Part shown: piece by piece, positions 21,733 to 29,765 of the stretch | How positions within the stretch are numbered: position 1 is the first letter of the stretch | Layout: every line of letters starts with the position of its first letter | Source of the DNA: JAVBNU01 sp031551265 | GTDB lineage: Bacteria; Cyanobacteriota; Vampirovibrionia; Gastranaerophilales; Gastranaerophilaceae | DNA length: 34,224 nt | Assembly (NCBI GenBank): GCA_031551265.1 | Contig: JAVBNU010000029.1 | Span: 1-34,224 of the forward strand | Direction: 5' to 3' | Notes under the pieces: model-generated | The model's database searches: none | What the model was told of the DNA's origin: nothing | Seen by the model: only the letters and a program-made list of their open reading frames with translations | Made by a program: the position numbers and the translations under genes

Positions 21733-22428
21733 ATGCAAAAAACTAAAATAAACCCTTATTTTTATATTATAGCTATGGTTTTAATACCTATAGCCGCAAT
21801 TTACTTTGCCTGGACACCAATTAAAGATGCTGAGGGTTCGTATAATAAGTTGGAATCGACAAAAGTTACGCATTTAGCTAAACAAGAAGCGGCTGAAAGA
21901 GCTGAAAAAGCCTATAGAGCTTGGCAAGAACAAAAGAAAAAAGAAGAAGCTGTCGCAGAAGATCAGGGCTTCTTAAAACAAATATTTAAACCCGATTATA
22001 TTACTACTGACAAAATGTCTATGTTTGGCAGTATGTTACAAGATATGATTAACTTAGCCAAAAGAAGCGGCCTTAGAATACGTTCGATGCAGTTTTTCTC
22101 TGACCTGAAAGGGGAATCCCTACTTGAAGGTCGTGCTATTACACCTGAACAACAATTGGCGCTTGCTGCAGCTGCAGCGGCTAAAAGCGAAAAAGGCGGC
22201 TCAAAAGCACCTGCCTCGGCTCCTGTGCCTGCTGCAACACAATATCGCGGCTATCAGGTTGACTTTGGATTCTTGGGCACTTATGCAAGTATAAATACGT
22301 TTGTTAACGCTGTGAATAATTACCATTACCTGGTAAAAATCAAAAAAGTTGAATCATATCCGTACAGCAAAAATCCAAAAATTTTAGTAGCCAATGTTTC
22401 GATAGTGTTATACGCTGAGAGCAAATAA
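21733..22428 (+). CDS. PilO-like pilus assembly protein
   Basis: A 231-residue single-pass inner membrane protein: a short cytoplasmic start (MQKTKINPY), a membrane segment at about 10-28 (FYIIAMVLIPIAAIYFAW), a long charged coiled coil (about 35-80) and a periplasmic domain. The domain ends VDFGFLGTYASINTFVNAVN ... LVKIKKVESYPYSK ... LVANVSIVLYAE, the PilO/GspM-like ferredoxin-fold pattern. An Ala-rich, flexible insert (about 145-170) sits in the middle. It has AGAAAGG upstream and lies 21 nt after the PilM-PilN fusion gene. PilO pairs with PilN to align the secretin with the motor. No pilP or secretin gene is in the window. Confidence 0.75.
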   Translation: MQKTKINPYFYIIAMVLIPIAAIYFAWTPIKDAEGSYNKLESTKVTHLAKQEAAERAEKAYRAWQEQKKKEEAVAEDQGFLKQIFKPDYITTDKMSMFGSMLQDMINLAKRSGLRIRSMQFFSDLKGESLLEGRAITPEQQLALAAAAAAKSEKGGSKAPASAPVPAATQYRGYQVDFGFLGTYASINTFVNAVNNYHYLVKIKKVESYPYSKNPKILVANVSIVLYAESK

Positions 22429-22459
22429 TAATTTTTTGAAAAAGGTTGAGAAAGAAAAT

Positions 22460-23170
22460 ATGTTACTAGGTGTAAACATTGACCATATTGCGACGCTCAG
22501 AAATGCCCGGGGTGGGTGTGAACCGAGCATAACAGAAGCAGCTTTAATATGTAAGAAAACTAACGTAAACGGCATAACAATTCACTTGCGCGAAGATCGC
22601 AGGCATATCAAGGATAGTGATTTAAAAGCTTTGAAAGATATAGGCGGGCTAAGAATAAATTTAGAAATGGCTGCTACGCAGGAAATGCAGAAAATTGCTC
22701 TTGATAATTTACCTGAGTGTTGCTGTATTGTGCCAGAAAAACGTCAGGAATTGACGACTGAGGGTGGGCTTGATGTTGCCGGCCAGCTGGATAAGATGAT
22801 TAGCTTTGTTGAACCTCTCATCGAAAAAGGTATTTTAGTCAGTTTATTTATTGACCCCGATGAGACGCAAATCCAAGCAGCTGCAAAAACGGGTGCTCAA
22901 TACATCGAACTACACACGGGACAGTACGCTGAAGCCTTCGGAACAGCCGATGAAGCGACTGAATTCCAGCGCTTGAAAAAGGGTGCGGCTTTGGCTAAAA
23001 AAATAGGATTGCGCGTCAATGCAGGTCATGGGCTGAACTATGAAAATGTTTTGCGCATGAAAGAAATTCCTGAGCTGGAAGAACTCAACATCGGGCACAG
23101 CATTGTTGCTAAAGCCGTGTTTATCGGTTTTGAGACGGCCGTTATGAAGATGAAAGAGCTGATTGAATAA
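22460..23170 (+). CDS. pdxJ: Pyridoxine 5'-phosphate synthase
   Basis: A 236-residue TIM-barrel enzyme that condenses 1-deoxy-D-xylulose 5-phosphate with 3-amino-1-hydroxyacetone phosphate to pyridoxine 5'-phosphate in the DXP-dependent vitamin B6 pathway. All PdxJ signatures are present: LLGVNIDHIATLRNARG at the start, IHLREDRRHI, NLEMAAT, CCIVPEKR, VSLFIDPD, IELHTGQYAEAF, VNAGHGLNY and LNIGHSIVAKAVFIG. The ATG at 22460 was chosen since MLLGVNIDHIA is the family start; the reading frame also continues to an unlikely TTG at 22436. It follows the PilO-like gene by 31 nt. This pathway is found in Proteobacteria, cyanobacteria and relatives rather than in most Firmicutes, a point for the diderm assignment. 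Confidence 0.95.
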   Translation: MLLGVNIDHIATLRNARGGCEPSITEAALICKKTNVNGITIHLREDRRHIKDSDLKALKDIGGLRINLEMAATQEMQKIALDNLPECCCIVPEKRQELTTEGGLDVAGQLDKMISFVEPLIEKGILVSLFIDPDETQIQAAAKTGAQYIELHTGQYAEAFGTADEATEFQRLKKGAALAKKIGLRVNAGHGLNYENVLRMKEIPELEELNIGHSIVAKAVFIGFETAVMKMKELIE

Positions 23171-23284
23171 TCCGTTAAACTAAATGTACGAGATTATCAG
23201 TCACGATCTACGTTTATCCGACAGATTCTGAACACAGGCGACTACAGTACTATCCTATATTTAGCGTTTCGTAATGACGCAGCA

Positions 23285-23944
23285 TTACTGAGGTGATGAA
23301 ATAGGCTCGTTGTTTCTGCTCATATCGAAACTGAGCAGCTTAAAGCCACGCTTTCTATACTCTGTTTTCTCATCAGGCAGTTGGTAGCAGTTCAAACAAC
23401 GTGCTTCATAAGTTTCGTTGCCGCCAATCATAATTTGCGGTGAGTATTTGTCAGCAGGCGCGCCATCAATCAGTCTTTGCGTGCGTGTTGCATAGTCAGA
23501 GCCGCATTGCATGCAAACAGCTGTCAATTTGTCTACTTTATCTGCAATACACATCAATTCAGGCATGTAGCCGAATGGTTCTGCTTTAAAATCTAAATCC
23601 AACCCTGAGCCGATAACTTTTTTACCGCGCTCAATAAGTTTTGGTATAACATCAACGATATGCTCGTCAAAGAATTGAAGCTCATCAATCGCCACAACAT
23701 CATCGTCGTTGCCGATAATACGCAAAATATCATTTGCAGAGGTAACTTTTACGGCATCAAGCCATAGCCCGTTGCGTGACTCAATATAATCACCTTTTGC
23801 GCGCGTATCAAGCTCGGCTGTCACAATTTTCACCTTGAGTTTGGCGATGATACAGCGTCTTATTCTTCTAAGTAATTCCTCTGTTTTACCACACCCCATA
23901 GGGCCTGTGATTAATTCAAAGTAACATCTCATATTCTCGTTCAT
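23285..23944 (-). CDS. tdk: Thymidine kinase
   Basis: A 219-residue type II thymidine kinase, a salvage enzyme that phosphorylates thymidine with ATP. Visible motifs are the Walker A loop GPMGCGKTEELLRRIRR (about 14-30), the Walker B AIDELQFFD (about 84-92), the thymidine-binding loop GSGLDLDFKAEPFG and the zinc ribbon with two CxxC pairs (CMQC and CLNC). The length is close to the usual 190-220, with a polar C-terminal tail. It is transcribed towards the pilus/pdxJ operon and ends about 115 nt from pdxJ. Its upstream region, 23945-24103, holds no gene. Confidence 0.93.
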   Translation of the reverse strand: MNENMRCYFELITGPMGCGKTEELLRRIRRCIIAKLKVKIVTAELDTRAKGDYIESRNGLWLDAVKVTSANDILRIIGNDDDVVAIDELQFFDEHIVDVIPKLIERGKKVIGSGLDLDFKAEPFGYMPELMCIADKVDKLTAVCMQCGSDYATRTQRLIDGAPADKYSPQIMIGGNETYEARCLNCYQLPDEKTEYRKRGFKLLSFDMSRNNEPISSPQ

Positions 23945-24103
23945 GTTCCCGTCCGTTGAGTATTTATACTTCTATATGTGGCATATTTAGCTTATATATT
24001 AATTAAAGCAGTCATGATTCATTTTGTCCACATACTTATAGATGAAATGTGAAAAAGGATTTGAAAGGTGACAATACTTATACAAAAGATAATAAACAGA
24101 TAC

Positions 24104-24141
24104 AAAAAAGACACATCCTAACTGGGGAGATGTGTCTTTTT
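24104..24141 (-). terminator. Rho-independent terminator of the small gene at 24152-24379
   Basis: On the minus strand a stem GACACATC and GATGTGTC with a loop of about 11 nt is followed by a run of T (complement of 24104-24109). Because the other side also has a T-run (24137-24141), it could work in both directions. It starts 11 nt after the stop of the small gene. Confidence 0.8.
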
Positions 24142-24151
24142 CTATATAAAA

Positions 24152-24379
24152 TCACTTGATAGCGTTTGCGTCCATTCTATCAAACATACTGAGCAGTGAT
24201 GACTTGTATTTATATCGTTCGTCGATGGCATTCAGGCGGTCTACAATGCTTCCTTGGTTTTGTTTTGAGGCAGGGCCAAAATTATTGCCGCCTGTTGAAG
24301 CTTGACCGCGATTTGAGTTTTTAGCGTATGAGCCGATGGCAAGATTATGGTTTGATTTGTTTGTGTGTTGGACGCTCAC
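24152..24379 (-). CDS. Small polar protein behind a SigD/sigma-28-type promoter, unknown function
   Basis: A 75-residue hydrophilic protein. The first half is rich in Asn, Ser, Gly and Gln (SVQHTNKSNHNLAIGSYAKN); the second half has a charged helix (SIVDRLNAIDERYKYKSSLL) ending SMFDRMDANAIK. No signal peptide, membrane segment or known domain is visible. The start is GTG at 24379, with AGAAGGG (complement of 24387-24393) 7 nt upstream. A textbook flagellar sigma promoter lies just before this, and a terminator just after the stop, so this is a complete single-gene unit. Its promoter puts it in the late flagellar/chemotaxis class; an anti-sigma or filament-related role is possible but not shown. 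Confidence 0.75.
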   Translation of the reverse strand: MSVQHTNKSNHNLAIGSYAKNSNRGQASTGGNNFGPASKQNQGSIVDRLNAIDERYKYKSSLLSMFDRMDANAIK

Positions 24380-24412
24380 GATATATCCCTTCTATGTATT
24401 GCTTATAATGAT

Positions 24413-24440
24413 ATATCGGCGCGTTTCCGTGAAAACTTTA
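24413..24440 (-). promoter_or_regulatory. Flagellar sigma-28/SigD-type promoter
   Basis: On the minus strand the -35 TAAAGTTT (complement of 24433-24440) and -10 GCCGATAT (complement of 24413-24420) match the FliA/SigD consensus (TAAA, 14-16 bp, GCCGATAT or GCCGATAA) almost perfectly. Counting from TAAA the spacer is 16 bp. It is oriented towards the 75-residue gene at 24379 and its start point would lie about 30 nt before the GTG. Note that AAACTTTA/ATATCGGC on the plus strand is the same site. Confidence 0.85.
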
Positions 24441-24714
24441 ACTATTTTTACAAAAATTAACAAAAAAAATCTCATTTTTTAAGTTTTACATAATCAATTA
24501 AAATCCTACGAATAGTATAAATTTTTTCCGCAAATTGACCATGTGGTCAATATAAATGCGAATAAATTCCACCAAAAGGTTGATGAAGCCCCTCGTCTAA
24601 ATATAGTATTTTAAAATAGTGGACATAGTGTCTTCAAATAAAAACTATCAAATTGGTAATAGTACCAAGATAAATATGTAGAGGCCGCTGTGCGGCGACT
24701 TGCGGAAGAGAAAA
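24441..24714 (+). other. Regulatory gap upstream of the flagellar operon
   Basis: No gene is visible. The gap holds two perfect palindromes: TTGACCA-TG-TGGTCAA (24535-24550) and TTGGTA-ATAG-TACCAA (24653-24668). A short GC hairpin, GCCGC-TGT-GCGGC (24683-24695), lies in the presumed leader, 19 nt before the first start codon. No clear sigma-70, sigma-28 or sigma-54 promoter for the plus-strand operon was found here. Confidence 0.5.
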
Positions 24715-25263
24715 ATGGAAATAACATCACTGGAGCTTACTTTAAGACGTATTCAGACGATTGAGCAGAATTTTCAATCGTTGGTGAATCCTGCCGGAAA
24801 AGCTGTAGATAAAGATTTTCAGAGTATATTAGACTCAACAATGAAAGCCAATCAAGGCAATGCAAATAAAACTGAGATTGATGGGCTTATTAATAAGTAT
24901 GCAGAGAAAAACGGGCTGGACGCTGATTTTGTGAAGGCTTTAATTAAACAAGAATCCGGATTCCAATCGGGTGTAACCTCGCACTGCGGCGCGATGGGCT
25001 TGATGCAGTTGATGCCGGGTACGGCTAAAGGGTTGGGTGTTGAGAACGCTTATGATCCTGAGGAGAACATTGCAGGCGGCACAAAATATTTGAGTAATTT
25101 ACTCAACAAATACGGCGGAAATAAAGAATTGGCGCTTGCTGCGTACAACGCAGGCCCGGGGGCTGTTCAAAAATACAACGGAATACCACCATATAAAGAA
25201 ACTCAGAACTATGTCAAAAACGTAATTGGTGCATACCAAAGTTATAAGCGAGGTGCTTCATGA
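24715..25263 (+). CDS. SLT-type lytic transglycosylase at the head of the flagellar operon
   Basis: A 182-residue soluble-type transglycosylase. The catalytic core of the Slt/MltC-like family is clear: KALIKQESGFQSGVTSHCGA, in which Glu of ESGF is the catalytic acid, then MGLMQLMPGTAKGLGV, YDPEENIAGGTKYL and LALAAYNAGPGAV. It cuts peptidoglycan to make room for the flagellar rod, the job done by the C-terminal domain of FlgJ in Salmonella; the FlgJ here lacks that domain. There is no signal peptide in the chosen form, so it may leave through the flagellar export apparatus. The ATG at 24715, after GGAAGAG, was chosen over a TTG at 24700. It overlaps flgF by 4 nt (ATGA). Confidence 0.85.
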   Translation: MEITSLELTLRRIQTIEQNFQSLVNPAGKAVDKDFQSILDSTMKANQGNANKTEIDGLINKYAEKNGLDADFVKALIKQESGFQSGVTSHCGAMGLMQLMPGTAKGLGVENAYDPEENIAGGTKYLSNLLNKYGGNKELALAAYNAGPGAVQKYNGIPPYKETQNYVKNVIGAYQSYKRGAS

Positions 25264-26075
25264 TTACAAAAGGCTTAGATATAGCAGCAAAAGGCATGAT
25301 GTCACTTCTAGATATGAATGACACGACTGCCAACAACTTAGCGAACGTGAACACTACCGGGTTCAAAAAATCTAATCTGGTGTTCCGCAGCGTGTACGAC
25401 GCGGCTGTTTACGAGCGCACTCCGGCTAACGATATTAAATTTGGCGAAGAACGTAATGTTGGCACTATGAGTATGGGCTCAAAAACAGAAAAAATTCTTC
25501 TTGAATTTACGCAGGGAAACCTTGAACGCACAGGCGTGCCACTTGATTTGGCGCTGCAAGGCGATGGTTTCTTCAAAGTGCAGACAATTGATGGTGATAT
25601 TGCGTACACACGTAACGGCTCTTTCACGATTAACAACGATAAAATGCTTGTCACAAAAGAAGGCGACTATGTTCTCGACCCGAAAGACAAGCCTATTAAA
25701 CTTGATATGAAAAAACTGAGAATCGAGAATGTGCACGACTTGTTGGTTAGCGAAGACGGACAAATTATGACAAATGCACAAGATAACCAGCAAATGCTAC
25801 AAAAAATAAACATCGTTGATTTCAGGATTAAATCTGACTTGCGCGCAGTCGGGCATTCAAAATTTGTACCGCAAGACCCTGCGAGCAATCCTGAAGTAAA
25901 AGCAGAAAAATTTTCACTGCAACAGGGCGCAATCGAGACATCGAATGCGAACACAGTGAACGAAATGATAAATATAATTAACACAACAAGAAATTACGAA
26001 ACACTGTCAAAATTCGTAAAAACTGACGGTGAACTGCTCTCAAGAGCAATAAACTTGGGTAGGCTGCAAGCATAA
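25260..26075 (+). CDS. flgF: Flagellar basal-body rod protein FlgF (FlgF/FlgG family)
   Basis: A 271-residue distal-rod family protein. The N-terminal signature is GLDIAAKGMMSLLDMNDTTA with NNLANVNTTGFKK, the family's ANNxANxNTxG motif. The middle contains DLALQGDGFFKVQT and YTRNGSFTIN, and the C-terminus (AIETSNANTVNEMINIINTT) is the family's terminal coiled-coil motif. It is slightly longer than Salmonella FlgF (251). Called FlgF because the following gene is a better FlgG match and the order flgF-flgG is common; a second FlgG-like protein is possible. FlgF is secreted by the flagellar type III apparatus and forms the proximal part of the distal rod. Confidence 0.85.
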   Translation: MITKGLDIAAKGMMSLLDMNDTTANNLANVNTTGFKKSNLVFRSVYDAAVYERTPANDIKFGEERNVGTMSMGSKTEKILLEFTQGNLERTGVPLDLALQGDGFFKVQTIDGDIAYTRNGSFTINNDKMLVTKEGDYVLDPKDKPIKLDMKKLRIENVHDLLVSEDGQIMTNAQDNQQMLQKINIVDFRIKSDLRAVGHSKFVPQDPASNPEVKAEKFSLQQGAIETSNANTVNEMINIINTTRNYETLSKFVKTDGELLSRAINLGRLQA

Positions 26076-26117
26076 GAAAATTGCAGCAATAAAAAAGAAT
26101 AGACTTGGAGGAATAAA

Positions 26118-26903
26118 ATGCTAAGATCGTTGACAACAGCAGCAACAGGCATGATAGCGCAGCAAAATAATTTGGACGTAACGGCCAACAATATTGCGAA
26201 CGTGAACACAACCGGCTACAAAAAAGTTCGGGCTGAGTTTCAGGATTTGCTTTCAACCGCGGTGCGCACACCCGGTGCCATGATGAATCAGGGCACATTT
26301 CAGCCTGTAGGTGTTGAAATCGGGTTAGGTGTAAAAACCTCAGCAACAACGCGCGTGTTTACCGAAGGTATTTTGCAATCAACTGCAAGACCTTATGATG
26401 TTGCGATTGAGGGCGACGGATTTTACCAGATTGTAATGGGCGACGGTACGATTGCTTATACGCGCGACGGCTCGTTTCAGGTTGACGCTATGGGGCAGCT
26501 TTGTACGAGTGACGGCTACCTTTTGCAGCCATCAATAACAGTGCCACAAAATGCCACTGAGGTCACGATTACGCCTGATGGTAACGTCTCTGTAAAAATT
26601 GGAAGCGACCCGAACCGCAGTACTGTAGGTGAGATTCAGCTTGTAAAATTTCAAAACCCGACCGGTCTTTTATCAATCGGGCACAACCTTTTCACTGAAA
26701 CTCCAGGCTCAGGCGTTCCTGTACCGGGAACTCCCGGGCAAGACGGTTTCGGGCTTCTTCAACAGAGCTTTTTAGAAGGTTCAAACGTTCAAATTGTGGA
26801 CGAGTTAATCAATCTGATTAAAGCTGAGCGCGCGTTTGAGAGTAACTCAAAAATAGTTAACGCGTCAAGTGAAATCTTGCAGCAAACTAATCAACTGGTA
26901 TAG
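26118..26903 (+). CDS. flgG: Flagellar distal rod protein FlgG
   Basis: A 261-residue protein, almost exactly the length of Salmonella FlgG (260). It starts MLRSLTTAATGMIAQQNNLD with NNIANVNTTGYKK, then DVAIEGDGFYQI and AYTRDGSFQVD. It ends LLQQSFLEGSNVQIVDELIN and KAERAFESNSKIV, matching the FlgG terminal motif. A strong ribosome binding site, GGAGGA, lies about 6 nt before the ATG at 26118. FlgG forms the distal rod connecting the basal body to the hook. It sits directly between flgF and flgA in a rod-ring operon and is secreted without a cleaved signal. Confidence 0.95.
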   Translation: MLRSLTTAATGMIAQQNNLDVTANNIANVNTTGYKKVRAEFQDLLSTAVRTPGAMMNQGTFQPVGVEIGLGVKTSATTRVFTEGILQSTARPYDVAIEGDGFYQIVMGDGTIAYTRDGSFQVDAMGQLCTSDGYLLQPSITVPQNATEVTITPDGNVSVKIGSDPNRSTVGEIQLVKFQNPTGLLSIGHNLFTETPGSGVPVPGTPGQDGFGLLQQSFLEGSNVQIVDELINLIKAERAFESNSKIVNASSEILQQTNQLV

Positions 26904-26906
26904 AAA

Positions 26907-27629
26907 ATGGTGAAATTATTTAAAATACTTTTAATATCAATTTCGGCGTTAGCGCTATTCGGGCTAAATACAGCTTATAGCGTGACAATCAGCGCAGCCC
27001 AACTTGAAAAAGAAACAATCAAACAAATCTCAAAAGATTTAGACGGCTATACGCTGCAAAAATACGAAGTGAATATCATCAACATTCCTGTTACAGAATT
27101 AACTGTTCCCGATGGAAAAGTTGAAATAAAAGTAGATAAAATAGCCACAAAAAATATAACCTCACGCATGATTGCACGCGTGAGCATATTCGTGAATGAC
27201 AAGTTCGCAAAATCAATCGGACTTCCTGTCGAAATCAAAGCGTACAAAAACGTTTTGGTCGCCAGATATCAAATTAATCGTGACGAACTAATAACAGCTG
27301 ACAAAGTTGAGTGGAAAAGTGTCGATATAACTAACAACACACGTGATTTTCTGAGAGAAGAAGATTTGCAAAAAGGTGTGACCGCGTTGAAAACGTATAT
27401 GCCGAATGAAGCTATTAATATGCGTTTCGCTAAGATTACACCTGCTATTGCGAAAAACTCGGTTGTAAAAGTTGTATTCACGACAAATGGAACGCTAAGC
27501 GTTTCTACCGAAGGCATTGCGCTATCTGATGGCAGAATCGGCGATGTTATAAATATCGAGAACAAAACTTACAAAAAAATCTACACAGGCAAAGTGATAG
27601 ACGAAAACAAAGTACTAATAGAAATTTAA
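26907..27629 (+). CDS. flgA: Flagellar P-ring assembly chaperone FlgA
   Basis: A 240-residue periplasmic protein with an N-terminal Sec signal peptide (MVKLFKILLISISALALFGL ... AYS). Its C-terminal half has the FlgA pattern: VLVARYQINRDELITADKVE, FLREEDLQKGVTALKTYMPN, KNSVVKVVFTTNGTLSVSTE and IGDVINIENK, which correspond to the SAF-like and C-terminal domains of FlgA. FlgA helps FlgI polymerise into the P-ring around the rod. It starts 3 nt after flgG and precedes flgH and flgI, as in other rod-ring operons. Confidence 0.9.
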   Translation: MVKLFKILLISISALALFGLNTAYSVTISAAQLEKETIKQISKDLDGYTLQKYEVNIINIPVTELTVPDGKVEIKVDKIATKNITSRMIARVSIFVNDKFAKSIGLPVEIKAYKNVLVARYQINRDELITADKVEWKSVDITNNTRDFLREEDLQKGVTALKTYMPNEAINMRFAKITPAIAKNSVVKVVFTTNGTLSVSTEGIALSDGRIGDVINIENKTYKKIYTGKVIDENKVLIEI

Positions 27630-27639
27630 GGGAATAGAG

Positions 27640-28266
27640 ATGAAAATTGCACAAAAAAGTTTAATAATATTTCTGACAGTTTTATTAACGGCGCTGTCAG
27701 TGCAGGCAGAGTCACTTTTCTTGATGGGTGTTTCGCAAAGCAATTTTGTGATTGAGCCCAAATCACTATACTCGAGCGTTCGAGCAAAGGCAGTTGGTGA
27801 TTTGATTACAGTTGTTATGGAAGAGTCAGTAAATATGCAAGATAATTTGACCTACAATACTGACCGAAAATCCAACACGACAAATAATTTCACAGACCTA
27901 ATAAATTCGGTCTTACCCGGAAAAATTATTACAGATAAAGTAAACAATTTTGGCGGTGGCAACAAAGTTGAAAGTTCAACTAAAAACAATAGAGCGCTTG
28001 CGTTTAAAGACAATATTACAGCACAGGTAGTGCAGCAATTGCCAAACGGCAATTTGGTAATCCAAGGCAAAAAGACCCTGGTCAACGCAAACGAGAGAGT
28101 TGACTTGCTTTTGAGCGGCGTTGTTGACCCACGCTGGATTAATGACACAGGTCAGGTCAGCTCACGCAATGTAGCCAATCTACAATTCGCACTCAACGGC
28201 AAAGGCAGCGTAACACGCGCCGGCGGCGAGGGTGTAATCAACAGAATGATAAGATACTTATTCTAA
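27640..28266 (+). CDS. flgH: Flagellar L-ring protein FlgH, without an obvious lipobox
   Basis: A 208-residue FlgH with its conserved core: SLYSSVRAKAVGDLITVVME near residue 42, the NLVIQGKKTLVNANER motif, LLLSGVVDPRWIN and SSRNVANLQFALNGKGSV, ending GVINRMIRYLF. FlgH forms the L-ring in the outer membrane and is normally a lipoprotein. Here the N-terminus (MKIAQKSLIIFLTVLLTALS, VQAESLFL) is a signal peptide with a signal peptidase I-like VQA site, and the whole protein contains no cysteine, so acylation at an N-terminal Cys seems impossible. The ribosome binding site is AGGGA. It lies between flgA and flgI. Confidence 0.92.
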   Translation: MKIAQKSLIIFLTVLLTALSVQAESLFLMGVSQSNFVIEPKSLYSSVRAKAVGDLITVVMEESVNMQDNLTYNTDRKSNTTNNFTDLINSVLPGKIITDKVNNFGGGNKVESSTKNNRALAFKDNITAQVVQQLPNGNLVIQGKKTLVNANERVDLLLSGVVDPRWINDTGQVSSRNVANLQFALNGKGSVTRAGGEGVINRMIRYLF

Positions 28267-28276
28267 AGGTAACAAC

Positions 28277-29383
28277 ATGAAAAAGAAAATTTTAAGCATA
28301 TTTCTGATAACAACAATCGTACTGAGCTTTATAGCCCAAAGTACAGAATGTATGAGTGTCAGAATAAAAGACATAACTTCAGTAAGAGGAGTGAGAGAGA
28401 ACCAATTAGTCGGATATGGTATAGTAGTCGGTCTCAAGGCAACGGGTGATAATTCCCGCTCTACGCAAATAACCAATCAAATGCTATTACAGAATTTAGG
28501 GACTGTAATTCCGCAATCAAACTATATCCAAAAAGGGTCAACAGCTGCGGTAATAGTTACCGCAACTGTCCCTCCTTTTGCAAAAAACGGTGATAAAATT
28601 GACGTTGTAGTAAGCACACTGGCTGACGCGAAAAGCTTAGAAGGCGGCGTGCTTGTGCAGACACAATTACGTGCGGCAAACGGTGAAACTATCGCAACAG
28701 CACAAGGCCCTGTGACAGTTGGCGGCGCATCAGCAGATGCCAACGGCAGTTCGACAAGGACATCAATTACAACAACAGGCCGAGTACCAATGGGTGCGAT
28801 AGTTGAGCGTGATATCAACACAAGTATCGGCGACGAAAACTCCGTAACACTCTCACTAACACGCGCTGACTACACGATGGCTTCGCGTATCGCTACAACA
28901 ATTACAGAAAAAGTTACACAAGCAAGAGCTATTGACGGCGGCAGCATCAAAATAATGATTCCACCTAAATACTTAGACGACAGAGCCGCGTTTTTATCAA
29001 TTATTGAAAACTTGAGAGTAGATTCGACAAACGATAAAGCAAGAGTAGTTATAAACGAGCGTACCGGCACAATCGTTATAGGCAGTGAAGTTCGGCTCAT
29101 GCCGGCAGCGGTCGCGCACGGTAATATCACAGTTTCGGTATCAACAACCTATGATGTCTCTCAGCCGAATGCATTTGCGGGCGGGACGACCGTCGGCATT
29201 GCGAATACAGATATAAGTATTGAAAAAGCGCCTGGCAGCCTGGTCTCGATACCAGCTAACAGCACGCTCAATGACCTAATCAAAGCTCTAAACGCAATAG
29301 GTGTAACGCCTATAGACTTGATATCAATTTTGCAGGCACTGCGTGAAGCGGGCAGTCTGCAAGCTGAAATCCAAACAATATAA
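28277..29383 (+). CDS. flgI: Flagellar P-ring protein FlgI
   Basis: A 368-residue protein, essentially the length of Salmonella FlgI (365). A signal peptide (MKKKILSIFLITTIVLSFIA) precedes the mature start VRIKDITSVRGVRENQLVGY, a near-invariant FlgI sequence. Further signatures are GLKATGDNSRSTQITNQMLL, VVVSTLADAKSLEGG, RTGTIVIGSEV and the C-terminal LNDLIKALNAIGVTPIDLIS. FlgI forms the periplasmic P-ring, a bushing in the peptidoglycan layer found only in diderm flagella. AAGGT upstream serves as a ribosome binding site. Its presence with FlgH shows that this organism has an outer membrane. Confidence 0.96.
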   Translation: MKKKILSIFLITTIVLSFIAQSTECMSVRIKDITSVRGVRENQLVGYGIVVGLKATGDNSRSTQITNQMLLQNLGTVIPQSNYIQKGSTAAVIVTATVPPFAKNGDKIDVVVSTLADAKSLEGGVLVQTQLRAANGETIATAQGPVTVGGASADANGSSTRTSITTTGRVPMGAIVERDINTSIGDENSVTLSLTRADYTMASRIATTITEKVTQARAIDGGSIKIMIPPKYLDDRAAFLSIIENLRVDSTNDKARVVINERTGTIVIGSEVRLMPAAVAHGNITVSVSTTYDVSQPNAFAGGTTVGIANTDISIEKAPGSLVSIPANSTLNDLIKALNAIGVTPIDLISILQALREAGSLQAEIQTI

Positions 29384-29393
29384 GGAAATTCCA

Positions 29394-29759
29394 ATGTCTA
29401 ATATCCAAACAGAAATAGCAATGACGCAGAGAGTAGTTAACAACGAAGTTGAGTTGTATAACAAAATTCGCGGTACGGCCGGCAAAGACGAGCAATTGAA
29501 AAAGGCAGCTGCTGAGTTTGAGTCTATTTTTATTTCACAAATGTTCAGCAAAATGGACAACACTGTTGACCGTGAGGGTGGAATTTTTGAGAATGACGGG
29601 TTGTATTTGAAAAATTTCAAATCATACATGTACAACCAAATCGGGCGCGACATGGCCAACAATCCGCACAACACATTCGGGCTTGCAAAGCAGATATACG
29701 AACAAATGAAAGCCTCACTACCTAAAGAGGCCGAGACCACAACATTAGGAGAAGGATAA
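29394..29759 (+). CDS. flgJ: Rod-binding protein FlgJ, N-terminal domain only
   Basis: A 121-residue protein corresponding to the rod-binding N-terminal domain of FlgJ. Typical motifs are LKKAAAEFESIFISQMFSKM, FENDGLYLKNFKSYMYNQ and ANNPHNTFGLAKQIYEQMKA. The muramidase half found in enterobacterial FlgJ is absent; its role could be filled by the lytic transglycosylase at 24715. The ATG at 29394, preceded by AAGGA, was chosen over an upstream in-frame ATG at 29343 that overlaps flgI. It starts 10 nt after flgI. Confidence 0.88.
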   Translation: MSNIQTEIAMTQRVVNNEVELYNKIRGTAGKDEQLKKAAAEFESIFISQMFSKMDNTVDREGGIFENDGLYLKNFKSYMYNQIGRDMANNPHNTFGLAKQIYEQMKASLPKEAETTTLGEG

Positions 29760-29765
29760 ACCTAA

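Noticed and set aside
24653..24668. TTGGTA-ATAG-TACCAA palindrome as a firm operator
   Set aside because: Short palindromes of this size are expected by chance in AT-rich DNA and no promoter is clearly linked to it; kept only as a note on the intergenic region.
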